This document shows, in pieces, positions 43,098 to 51,390 of a stretch of DNA of 64,000 nucleotides. Position numbers and translations under genes: made by a program. The DNA is taken from positions 1 through 64,000 of the forward strand of contig JAAZYX010000003.1 of the NCBI GenBank assembly GCA_014239435.1, in the 5' to 3' direction. The notes below the pieces were generated by a model, which searched no databases, was not told the DNA's origin, and saw nothing but the letters and a program-made list of their open reading frames with translations. This DNA comes from Fidelibacterota bacterium. Lineage in GTDB: Bacteria; Fidelibacterota; Marinisomatia; Marinisomatales; TCS55. Positions within the stretch are counted from its first letter, which is position 1, and each line of letters begins with the position of its first letter.

Positions 43098-44270
43098 TTA
43101 CGAATCGTAGGCCGCTATTCCTGTTTCTTGCTGACCGATTATGAGCGTATGCATTTCGTGGGTCCCTTCGTAGGTATAGACCGATTCAATATTGGCCATG
43201 TGGCGCATGATTGGATAATCTTCAGTAATCCCGTTTGCCCCAAGAATTCCCCGTGAAATACTGGCAATATCTCTCGCCAATTCACAATTATTTCGTTTCG
43301 CCATGGAGACTTGCTGAAAGGTCATTTTGCCTTCGTCTTTCAAGCGTCCCAATCGATACACTAAAAGTTGCGCTTCAGTGATTCGCGTTACCATATCCGC
43401 TAATTTTTTCTGTGTCAATTGATATCCGCCGATAGGCTTGGAAAATTGTTTCCGCTCTTTAGAATATTCCAATGCGGTATTGTAGCAATCCACGGCAGCG
43501 CCGACCATTCCCCAGGATATGCCGTAGCGTGCTTGAGTGAGACAGCCTAGCGGACCTTTCAGTCCTTCTACATTCGGCATCCTCGCCGAATCCGGAACGC
43601 GGACATTATCCATTACAAGTTCCGAAGTGACCGAAGCTCTCAGACTCAGTTTCCCGTGCTGTACCGGTGCAGAAAATCCATCCATTCCTTTTTCCAAAAG
43701 AAATCCACGGACGATCCCTTCTTCGTCTTTCGCCCAGATAACCGCAACATCGGCCACCGAACCATTGGTGATCCACATTTTATTTCCGGTAATTATCCAG
43801 TCATCACCATCTCTAACAGCTTTGGTTAGCATCCCACCAGGATTCGAGCCAAAGTTCGGCTCGGTGAGTCCAAAACAACCGATTTTCGTTCCGGCACCTA
43901 AACCGGGAAGCCATTTGGCTTTTTGTTCATCGGAGCCATAGGCGTGAATGGGATACATGACCAAGGCGCCTTGAACACTGGCGAAAGATCGCAGTCCTGA
44001 ATCGCCCCGTTCCAATTCGTGGAGAATAAGTCCGTAGGCCACATTGCTTACACCAGCACCACCGCTTTCTTCAGGTAACGATGATCCCATAAATCCAAGC
44101 TCGCCTAATTTGGGAACCAGTTCCATAGGGAAAGTTGAATTTTCATAATGCTCATTAATGACGGGCATAAATTCGCCTTTCACAAATTCGTATGCGGTTT
44201 TCTGAATCAGCAGTTCTTCTTCAGAAAGCAAATCGGTAATGTTGTAAAAATCGGGACCAAAATCTTTCAT
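43098..44270 (-). CDS. Acyl-CoA dehydrogenase, glutaryl-CoA-dehydrogenase-like
   Basis: A 390-residue FAD acyl-CoA dehydrogenase. The closest recognisable relatives are glutaryl-CoA dehydrogenases, which oxidise and decarboxylate glutaryl-CoA to crotonyl-CoA. Supporting segments are CFGLTEPNFGSNPGGMLTKA, RYGISWGMVGAAVDCYNTA, KRNNCELARDIASISRG and ILGANGITEDYPIMRH. The catalytic base is Glu368 in TYEGTHEMH. Electrons would pass to EtfAB. It follows the homocitrate-synthase-like gene by 52 bp on the same strand, and its 3' end is duplicated at 40701 and 41904. The substrate is inferred from the family. Confidence 0.88.
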   Translation of the reverse strand: MKDFGPDFYNITDLLSEEELLIQKTAYEFVKGEFMPVINEHYENSTFPMELVPKLGELGFMGSSLPEESGGAGVSNVAYGLILHELERGDSGLRSFASVQGALVMYPIHAYGSDEQKAKWLPGLGAGTKIGCFGLTEPNFGSNPGGMLTKAVRDGDDWIITGNKMWITNGSVADVAVIWAKDEEGIVRGFLLEKGMDGFSAPVQHGKLSLRASVTSELVMDNVRVPDSARMPNVEGLKGPLGCLTQARYGISWGMVGAAVDCYNTALEYSKERKQFSKPIGGYQLTQKKLADMVTRITEAQLLVYRLGRLKDEGKMTFQQVSMAKRNNCELARDIASISRGILGANGITEDYPIMRHMANIESVYTYEGTHEMHTLIIGQQETGIAAYDS

Positions 44271-44322
44271 AATAATTCCTAATGTTTAATAATGGTAAAG
44301 TTACGTGTTTTAATCAAGTCGG

Positions 44323-45447
44323 TTAAACAGTTCTCAATGTTTCAAACAAAGATTTTAATTCCCGGTTTGACCAATGTACTTTTTCAGGTTGCATTTTGAT
44401 TTCCCGCAGAATCGCAGAAAGCAGGGAGTTTGAAGCATCAATATTCATTTCAGCCAATGTATTTTTTAAAGCTGCCTTCCCTGTATATTTATCAATGACG
44501 AACTGCCGTGTGCGTCTCAATTTTTCAGGCGGGATGGCTTCGTAGGATTTGGGTTCTTTCACAACGGCTTTTACGTGCAATCCGGCTTTATGCGTAAATG
44601 CATTTTTTCCCACAATCGGACGATTGGCATTTGAACCGATTTGTGTAAAAGATTCAACCAAAGATGACAGGTCAGGCAATTGGCCCAATTCCCAGTCTCC
44701 GTTTACTTTATGCAGTTCTGTCAATGCAGTTACAACTTCTGCTAATGGCGGTAATCCACAACGCTCTCCAAGTCCGTTCACAGATACATCCACGCACTGT
44801 GCACCCGCTTCCAAGGCAGACAACGCGTTTGCCGTGGCCATACCGAAATCATTGTGGCAATGGACATGAATCGGCATATCAATTTCGGATGAAACCGCTG
44901 AAACCAATTCGCCGATTTTCTTTGGCGTCATGCAGCCAACGGTATCCGCAAGGCTAAATCGGTCTGCGCCGGATACCTGCACCAACTCTCCAACTTCAAT
45001 CAAAAATTTGATTTCGGTTCTTGTGGCATCTTCTGCGGTGAAACGAAGTTTGAGTCCCTTATCTTTTCCGTATTTAACAGCTGACTCAATTCGCTTCAAT
45101 GCTTCGGCTTTTGTCACATTGAATTTATGTTTCAGGCTTAATGTCGAGGTTCCGAAAAAGATACCCATCCATTCCACACCAATTTCCGATGCATCATTAA
45201 TATCAGATTTTGCTGCTCGTCCGTGTGCCATCTTTTTGGCGTTTAATTCAAGATCGTTCAGCGCTTCCACGGCCTCATACACATCCGGAGAAACTGCAGG
45301 ATGCCCGAGTTCTATAAAGTCCACGCCAAATGCATCAAGACGTTTAGCGAGTGCAATCTTTTGATCTATGTGAAAGGACACTCCCGGTGTTTGCTCTCCT
45401 TCGCGAAGTGTCGAATCCAGAATTTCTATTGTTCGGTTTGTCAGCAT
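44323..45447 (-). CDS. Homocitrate synthase / 2-isopropylmalate synthase-like acyltransferase
   Basis: A 374-residue member of the LeuA/homocitrate synthase family, which condenses acetyl-CoA with a 2-oxo acid. Motifs: ILDSTLREGEQTPGVSF, HCHNDFGMATANALSALEAG and NGLGERCGLPPLAEV, including the metal-binding His residues. The C-terminal regulatory domain of LeuA is absent, as in homocitrate synthases; KAGLHVKAVVKEPKSYEAI resembles them. The substrate (2-oxoglutarate or another oxo acid) is not certain. The start overlaps the FabD-like stop by 7 bases. Neighbours are a 2-oxoacid dehydrogenase E1 upstream and a glutaryl-CoA-dehydrogenase-like enzyme downstream. Confidence 0.82.
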   Translation of the reverse strand: MLTNRTIEILDSTLREGEQTPGVSFHIDQKIALAKRLDAFGVDFIELGHPAVSPDVYEAVEALNDLELNAKKMAHGRAAKSDINDASEIGVEWMGIFFGTSTLSLKHKFNVTKAEALKRIESAVKYGKDKGLKLRFTAEDATRTEIKFLIEVGELVQVSGADRFSLADTVGCMTPKKIGELVSAVSSEIDMPIHVHCHNDFGMATANALSALEAGAQCVDVSVNGLGERCGLPPLAEVVTALTELHKVNGDWELGQLPDLSSLVESFTQIGSNANRPIVGKNAFTHKAGLHVKAVVKEPKSYEAIPPEKLRRTRQFVIDKYTGKAALKNTLAEMNIDASNSLLSAILREIKMQPEKVHWSNRELKSLFETLRTV

Positions 45448-46454
45448 ACCAATTTTCTTTGATCTTCAATTCCCATGGAAATTAAAAAAGGATCAGATTT
45501 TTGCCTTTGGGAAAAAGAATTTTTCGAATCTATATCGAACCAACCATTTTTCACCAGAATTTGTCCAATGGCCCCGCCAAGCGTATTCCCGGGCCCGAGC
45601 AATACCAATTTATCGGGACAAAATTCTTTTAGCGCAACGGTTACGGCGGATGAAAAATGAAAAGCCTGACTGACTTGATGCCGAAGGGTATATTGATAAA
45701 GCTCGTTGGTATTTGTGCTGAACGGTGTCCAGATTTGACCTCGTCCATCCACAAGATGAATGGCAGGTTTTTCGAACATGGATTTCGGAAGCAGCGACAA
45801 AGCTTTTTCAGAAATATCGTCTAACATGGGCGTGTGAAATGCGGCGTGATACGGAATTTGAAATGGATATTGTTCGATTGTGGGCAGTGACTTGAGAAGC
45901 AAATCCAGCGCCTTCCGGTCTCCGCCGATTACAAGATACCCTCCCAAAGTAATGGAAATATATGCTCCTGCCTTTTCAATCGCTTTGAGAACCATATTTT
46001 TTTTACTGTAATCGATGATCCAATTTTCATCCGTAATCGGGTAGATAATTTGTCCGCCGATCATTCCGTCTTTCATCATGGATCCCATGGTATCAATGAG
46101 ATGATAGCCATTCTCAAATGAAAGTGAACCGCTGAGGGCTAATGCAATATACCATCCCATGGAATTCCCTGTAATAGCAACAATTTCATACTTTTCTCGA
46201 TCGATGGAAAGAAAGTCCGATAAACTGCATGCGTAGATAAGCGTAGATGCATTTTCACCTGCCATGTGGATTTTTGCTTTAAAAGGCTGAGAATCCAAAT
46301 CCGTAAGTGATGTCTGTCCGGCATTATGCCGTTTTTGGTCCATAAAAGAGATGTGGTCTTTTGCCGGCTTCCCGAATGATTTGAGATAACCTGAGGTTTC
46401 GCGAGTATAGGTTCCCCGCCCGGGACAAATCACAACGATGCGATCCTTAGCCAT
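45441..46454 (-). CDS. FabD-like acyl/malonyl transferase with GNSMG nucleophile elbow
   Basis: A 337-residue protein of the acyltransferase superfamily that includes malonyl-CoA:ACP transacylase (FabD). The nucleophile Ser98 sits in TGNSMG, where FabD has GHSxG, so the His before the Ser is replaced by Asn. A downstream His region, PYHAAFHTPML, matches the catalytic His area. The protein starts at IVVICPGRGTYTRETS and ends LGPGNTLGGAIG. It overlaps both neighbours (45441-45447 and 46447-46454), so it is tightly coupled to the E1 and homocitrate-synthase-like genes. Its acyl substrate is unknown. Confidence 0.75.
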   Translation of the reverse strand: MAKDRIVVICPGRGTYTRETSGYLKSFGKPAKDHISFMDQKRHNAGQTSLTDLDSQPFKAKIHMAGENASTLIYACSLSDFLSIDREKYEIVAITGNSMGWYIALALSGSLSFENGYHLIDTMGSMMKDGMIGGQIIYPITDENWIIDYSKKNMVLKAIEKAGAYISITLGGYLVIGGDRKALDLLLKSLPTIEQYPFQIPYHAAFHTPMLDDISEKALSLLPKSMFEKPAIHLVDGRGQIWTPFSTNTNELYQYTLRHQVSQAFHFSSAVTVALKEFCPDKLVLLGPGNTLGGAIGQILVKNGWFDIDSKNSFSQRQKSDPFLISMGIEDQRKLVC

Positions 46455-48660
46455 TCACCAACTCCAGCGCATGTTGAATAATCGATTCTTTACTCGGCAG
46501 TGTAATGGTCGCCGATTCACCCAAAGGAATAAAACTGTCTTCTGCAGCATGCAATTCGATCTGTAATGGTTTTTTACTCGTACGGATTAAATCAGCAAAA
46601 AGACCTTCTCCGTGACATCCGGTTTTCCGGCATTCATCCACAATCAGGACCTTTTCGCAAATTCCGATAGTTTTCAGAAGTGCCGGGATATTGATATCTG
46701 AAAGCCACCTCAAATCAATGATTTTGATCTTTTTCTTCAGCTTCTTTTCAATTTCTTTTTGCGCTTGAAGTGACAAATATAATCCATTGGCATACGTAAT
46801 AATTGTGAGCGATTTCCCTTTTCCATACACTCCAAACTCGCCCAAAGGGATTTCTTCTTTTGGATCGGGATATTCAAAATTCCACTGAGCATCTTTTGGC
46901 ATATGCAGATCTTTTTTCATATACAGCGCAATCGGTTCCACAAAAACTGTAATTCTACCATTTTCATGCGCTTCACGTACTGCAGTCCGGAGCATGCACG
47001 CGGCATCCAACCCATTGGAAGGACACGCAAGAATCACGCCGGGAATGTCGCGGAAAACAGCGAGAGAATTATCATTATGAAAGTGTCCGCCGAACCCTTT
47101 TTGGTATGCCAAACCGGGAATCCGCAGTACCATTGGATTTGTGAATTTCCCTTGCGAGAAAAAAGGAAGTGTAGCTGCCTCCCCACGAAGTTGATCTTCT
47201 GCATTATGGAAATACGCGAGGAATTGAATTTCCGGAATCGGGATAAATCCATTGTGAGCAAAGCCGACTGCAGAGCCGATAATGGATGTTTCATCAAGAG
47301 GACTGTTAAACACACGCCGAATTCCATATTGGTTGTACAAATCAGCCGTAACATGATAGACTCCGCCTTTTTGCGCCACATCTTCGCCAAAAACGAGCGT
47401 ATTGGGATAGCGAAGCATTATATCGGATAAAGCATAATTTATCAGTTTCCCCATGTGTTGCGGTTTTTGCATGCGATCAAATTCTTTTCCGAAAAGTTTT
47501 TTCCTTTCTTTTTGCTTTGGTATAGAAGGGGCAGATCGCTGTTCTGCATTGGCGGTAACCGAATCCATTACTCTTTGCGAAGTCTTCAACTTTGGCCGCA
47601 AAGCTGCAGCTTCGCAGATGTGTTTTACATTAGCTCTGGCAACTTCATATAATGTTACAATTTCCTCCGTTGATAAACAGTCGTTTTCAATCAGAATGCG
47701 GGCAGAATGCAAAAGCGGATCGTTGAATTCTGCTGTTTCAATATCTTGTTGAGTTCGGTATCCCGCTTCAATATCAGATCCGGCATGGCCCATCAGGCGA
47801 ACCGTTTTCATATGCAGGAATACAGGAGTCCGGTTTTTTCTGCAAAAAGATTCCGCTTCTTTAGCAGCACGAACCAAGTCTAGAAGATGTAAGCCGTCGC
47901 AGGATATATACTGAAATCCAGATTTTCCATTAAATGATTTTTCGATCCAATCTTCCGGAGTCGGCACAGAAATACCGAGCCCATTATCCTCACAGATGAA
48001 TATGATCGGTACATGGCCGCCCTTTTTCACAACCCATCCGGATGTATTGAATCCGCACAATGCGGCGGCGTGGTTGATGCTAGCATCACCAAAACTGCAG
48101 ATAATGATACTGTTATCTCCAAGAATGCGCTCCGAGATTTCTAGGTCACGCGCTCTATCAATCGAAAGCGCCGCGCCGACGGCTTTTGGAATGTGGCTGG
48201 CGATTGTACTGGTCTGCGGTGGCAGATTCAACTCTTTACTTCCAATAACCTTATGCCGTCCGCCGCTGATGGGATCTTCGGAAGATGCGGTAAATGAGAG
48301 TGCAAGATCATATAGCGGCGTGGTGCCGGGAACTTGTTTAGACCGCTCAATAAAAAATGCGCCGCTGCGGTAATGCAGAAACGCCATATCGGTGAAAGGA
48401 AACACCTTTCCGAAAACAGCATTCCCTTCGTGGCCGGAACTGCCGATGGTGTAGAAGCATTTTCCCTCATCTTTCATAAGCCTCGCTTTCAAATCCATAT
48501 GGCGGCTCAGGACTTGGGATTCAAATAAACTGATTAACTCAGATGATTGGATATGAGTTTGAGATACAGAAATGATCGATGATGCAGAGGGAAAATTCCC
48601 TGTTTTCACACGCGCTGTGAAATTGCTGTCAATGACTTCTGCTCTGTTAAAAATAGACAC
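46447..48660 (-). CDS. 2-oxoacid dehydrogenase E1, fused alpha-beta chains
   Basis: A 737-residue fusion of the alpha and beta chains of a TPP-dependent 2-oxoacid dehydrogenase E1 (branched-chain/pyruvate type). The alpha half (about 1-370) has the TPP motif region SFGDASINHAAALCGF and FICEDNGLGISVPTPEDW, as well as MGHAGSDIEAGYRTQ. The beta half (about 395-737) has TLVFGEDVAQKGGVYHVT, FNSPLDETSIIGSAVGFA and DIPGVILACPSNGLDAA. Fused E1 chains occur in some FCB bacteria. The E2 and E3 partners are not in the window. Substrate is unassigned: branched-chain 2-oxo acids, or 2-oxoadipate given the neighbours. Confidence 0.85.
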   Translation of the reverse strand: MSIFNRAEVIDSNFTARVKTGNFPSASSIISVSQTHIQSSELISLFESQVLSRHMDLKARLMKDEGKCFYTIGSSGHEGNAVFGKVFPFTDMAFLHYRSGAFFIERSKQVPGTTPLYDLALSFTASSEDPISGGRHKVIGSKELNLPPQTSTIASHIPKAVGAALSIDRARDLEISERILGDNSIIICSFGDASINHAAALCGFNTSGWVVKKGGHVPIIFICEDNGLGISVPTPEDWIEKSFNGKSGFQYISCDGLHLLDLVRAAKEAESFCRKNRTPVFLHMKTVRLMGHAGSDIEAGYRTQQDIETAEFNDPLLHSARILIENDCLSTEEIVTLYEVARANVKHICEAAALRPKLKTSQRVMDSVTANAEQRSAPSIPKQKERKKLFGKEFDRMQKPQHMGKLINYALSDIMLRYPNTLVFGEDVAQKGGVYHVTADLYNQYGIRRVFNSPLDETSIIGSAVGFAHNGFIPIPEIQFLAYFHNAEDQLRGEAATLPFFSQGKFTNPMVLRIPGLAYQKGFGGHFHNDNSLAVFRDIPGVILACPSNGLDAACMLRTAVREAHENGRITVFVEPIALYMKKDLHMPKDAQWNFEYPDPKEEIPLGEFGVYGKGKSLTIITYANGLYLSLQAQKEIEKKLKKKIKIIDLRWLSDINIPALLKTIGICEKVLIVDECRKTGCHGEGLFADLIRTSKKPLQIELHAAEDSFIPLGESATITLPSKESIIQHALELVNG

Positions 48661-48730
48661 AGTGTTTATGTGAGAGGGTAATTATGTGTTAATGAAAACT
48701 TGGGGCTTGAAAACATGAACACATTTACAC

Positions 48731-49411
48731 TTATATCAACCCATGATCCGCAAAAGAATACACTTCATTCCCGGAAATGATGAGATGATCGTGGATTGAA
48801 ATATCAACGGACAAGGCTGCCGCTTTCAGCTTTTTTGTGATGGAAATATCATCTTCACTCGGGTTTGGATTTCCGCTGGGATGGTTGTGGGCAAAAACCA
48901 ATGCAGCGGCATCATTATCCAATGCGCTCTTTACGACTTCGCGCGGATACACTGCTGATGTAGTGAGCGATCCTTCAAACAATTCTTCCATTTTAAGAAT
49001 TTGATTTCTCCCATTCAAATAAATGACCACAAACACTTCGCGGTTTCTGTCTCTGAGATTATGCTGAAGGTATTGAATCACTTCCTCTGACGAGCGGATA
49101 AAATCTTTAAGCAGTACTTTGTCGGATAAATATCGTCGAGCGACGGCTTGTGATATTTTTAACCCGAATACATTATTGTCCCCAATTCCGTTTATGCTTT
49201 TCAATTCAGCCGGTTCTGCTTCTAGGACCGCTTTTAACGAACCGAATTTTTTCAGTGCTTCCCGCGCAGTAGCTTTACAATCTTTTCTCGGAGTACCAAG
49301 AGTAAGAAGCAGTTCTATAATCTCATAATCATGGAATCCATCCAAGCCTGATTTAAGAAATTTCTCACGAAGACGCTGGCGGTGGCCTTCATTTTTTTGT
49401 TGCGTATTCAC
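48731..49411 (-). CDS. radC: RadC-family JAB/MPN protein
   Basis: A 226-residue RadC protein. The N-terminal part (about 1-90) is helical with a helix-hairpin-helix-like ELKSINGIGDNNVFGLK segment. The C-terminal MPN domain carries the metalloprotease-like motif HNHPSGNPNPSEDD at about residues 173-186. Although named for DNA repair, RadC function is unsettled. The gene lies 70 bp downstream of the E1 gene's start on the same strand, but points the same way and is probably separate. Confidence 0.9.
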   Translation of the reverse strand: MNTQQKNEGHRQRLREKFLKSGLDGFHDYEIIELLLTLGTPRKDCKATAREALKKFGSLKAVLEAEPAELKSINGIGDNNVFGLKISQAVARRYLSDKVLLKDFIRSSEEVIQYLQHNLRDRNREVFVVIYLNGRNQILKMEELFEGSLTTSAVYPREVVKSALDNDAAALVFAHNHPSGNPNPSEDDISITKKLKAAALSVDISIHDHLIISGNEVYSFADHGLI

Positions 49412-49446
49412 AGAGATTGCTAAGAATTTATATATTCAAACATTTT

Positions 49447-49470
49447 TTACTCTGCGTGCTCTGCGGTTAT
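49447..49470. repeat. CGCAGAG-type repeat unit
   Basis: ACTCTGCGTGCTCTGCGGTTA is the reverse complement of the TAACCGCAGAG...CGCAGAG unit seen after sufS and dCMP deaminase. It lies in the gap between radC and thyX. Confidence 0.55.
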
Positions 49471-50429
49471 TTTTTTAACCTCTTAAGCTTAATCTTGAAT
49501 TCCCGCATTTCACGGACATTGCCCGTTTCGATTTCACCGGAATCCCATTTCAGTCTAAAGTCAGATTCAATATCGCTTCCACCCTGCTTTTGATACAAAG
49601 GAAATAAATCCTCTTCTTTCCGCGGTTTGTTGTGGTGGAGTGTTGCCGTTATCTGATATGCCAAATCTTCACAAATGTCATCAATCACTCTTCCCGGAAG
49701 CCGTTTTTCCAACATTCCTTTTTCAATCTGCGAAAAGCGTAATCCACTCACCACATAATCCTGATATGCCTCCCACGCAAACGGTGCCACTTTTTTAATG
49801 GATTCCGCCATGGCATCGGAAAAAACACGGATTTCATATTGCGCGTGGCTATCTGAACGAAGTCCGACAAAATGCAAAAGATTGTGAAGATCATTTTTCC
49901 AATACCATTCGGTATAGAGGTTAACCGGAAGAATAGCTCGCGCAAGTTCTCTCGCCACACCGGCTTCATTCAGTTCGGCATACATGGCAAAACTTCTTTC
50001 GGAAATTTCCTTAAAATAATCCTGCACTTTTTGTTTCAATTCTTCAGGCACTTCGCCCATTCTTCCTTGTTTATTTAAGGCGCTTTGAAACTCAATATGC
50101 TCCGGATCGGGAGTGTAAAATTCGTCGCGTGCTTCGGAGTAACGAAGAGAATATTCGTTGATATTCGCAGTACGATGGCGGACCCATTGGCGAGCCACAA
50201 AGATCGGCATCTTGCAGTGGAATTTGAACTCCACCATTTCAAACGGTGTAGTGTGGCGGTGGCGCATGAGATACCGAATCAACCCACGGTCCTGCGAAAC
50301 CTTGGCCGTACCTTTTCCATAACTCACACGGGCAGCCTGAACGATGGCATCGTCCCCGCCCATGGAATCCACGAGCCGGACAAACCCTTTATCTAAACAT
50401 AGTATGGCGTCTTTGGGAATTTCAATCAT
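49467..50429 (-). CDS. thyX: Flavin-dependent thymidylate synthase ThyX
   Basis: A 320-residue ThyX that methylates dUMP to dTMP with methylene-tetrahydrofolate and FAD. The ThyX motif appears in FVARQWVRHRTANINEYSLR, and RHRHTTPFEMVEFKF is typical. The protein is longer than the usual 220-270 residues: a C-terminal extension of some 50 residues (from about DIESDFRLKWDSGE) is charged. With the dCMP deaminase at 20908 it gives a ThyA-independent route to dTMP. Confidence 0.93.
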   Translation of the reverse strand: MIEIPKDAILCLDKGFVRLVDSMGGDDAIVQAARVSYGKGTAKVSQDRGLIRYLMRHRHTTPFEMVEFKFHCKMPIFVARQWVRHRTANINEYSLRYSEARDEFYTPDPEHIEFQSALNKQGRMGEVPEELKQKVQDYFKEISERSFAMYAELNEAGVARELARAILPVNLYTEWYWKNDLHNLLHFVGLRSDSHAQYEIRVFSDAMAESIKKVAPFAWEAYQDYVVSGLRFSQIEKGMLEKRLPGRVIDDICEDLAYQITATLHHNKPRKEEDLFPLYQKQGGSDIESDFRLKWDSGEIETGNVREMREFKIKLKRLKK

Positions 50430-50437
50430 TGTTTTTT

Positions 50438-50465
50438 CTACCGCAGAGATCGCAAAGAATCTAAG
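50438..50465. repeat. CGCAGAG-type repeat unit
   Basis: TACCGCAGAGATCGCAAAGAATC lies just upstream of the thyX start in the gap to cysQ. It matches the CCGCAGAG...CGCAAAG unit of the other copies. Confidence 0.5.
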
Positions 50466-50500
50466 AAAAATCCATCTTAGTAATCTTTATGACTTCGTAT

Positions 50501-51280
50501 TTAATTATTTTTTAACACCTCGAACGTTTTATCTACTGCTTTCACATCTCCGGCAATCAATCCCGGTTCTATCAAAGTCTTTTCCTGATTGAAAATAACA
50601 TCATTCCCCTTCAGGTCAATCAGTTTTCCACCGGCCTCGTTGATGATGCAGTTTCCGGCGCAGATGTCCCACTCATTCTTCGGACGAAGGGACGCAAATA
50701 TATCTGCTTTCCCGGCTGCGGTTAATCCCAGCTTATAAGCGACCGATCCAATCGCTTTCAATTCGCCGAAAGTTCCGTCATACGGGTCCCAGAGTCCGCG
50801 CCGAGTTTCTGATCGACTGTTCAAAATAACCATGTCCGCCACATTTTCTTTTGTGATGCAATGAATGGATTCGCCGTTTAGAAAAGCGCCTTCGCCTTTT
50901 GCGGCGGTGAATAATTCACCCGTAACAGGATTGTATAAAACGCCCACAATCGGTGCACCATTTTCCACCAGCGCAATGCTCACTACAAAGTTGGGGACAC
51001 CTTCGATAAATTCTTTGGTGCCGTCTAGTGGATCCACAACCCAAACGCGATCTTTATCCAAACGGTCAGGCGAATCCACAGTCTCTTCAGAAAGCCAGCC
51101 GTAATCCGGACAAGCTTCCGTAAGAATCTCTTTTATACGATTGTCAGCAGCATGGTCAGCGGTGGTGACGGGATTGTGATACCCCTTTTCTTTTATCTCG
51201 TAATCGGCCTTGTAATAATTCAAGATAACGGCGCCGGCATCAACAGCGGCTTCTTTGGCAAGATTTAAATCAGATATCAT
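50501..51280 (-). CDS. cysQ: 3'(2'),5'-bisphosphate nucleotidase CysQ
   Basis: A 259-residue member of the inositol-monophosphatase superfamily. The metal sites are GWLSEETVDSPDR and WVVDPLDGTKEFIEG, and a second half signature is NEWDICAGNCIINEAGGKLI. The DGTKEF variant matches CysQ, which hydrolyses phosphoadenosine phosphate (PAP) in sulfate assimilation. It could also act on inositol phosphates. It is upstream of thyX on the same strand with a 71-bp gap containing a repeat unit. Confidence 0.9.
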   Translation of the reverse strand: MISDLNLAKEAAVDAGAVILNYYKADYEIKEKGYHNPVTTADHAADNRIKEILTEACPDYGWLSEETVDSPDRLDKDRVWVVDPLDGTKEFIEGVPNFVVSIALVENGAPIVGVLYNPVTGELFTAAKGEGAFLNGESIHCITKENVADMVILNSRSETRRGLWDPYDGTFGELKAIGSVAYKLGLTAAGKADIFASLRPKNEWDICAGNCIINEAGGKLIDLKGNDVIFNQEKTLIEPGLIAGDVKAVDKTFEVLKNN

Positions 51281-51390
51281 ATGACAAAAGTTAGGTGGAA
51301 AAGAGTTAATTGAAATTGAATAAAACGTATTTATTTAATTACATAACAACGTTTTATTCCATCATCTTATTTAAATGATATTAAAAGTAC

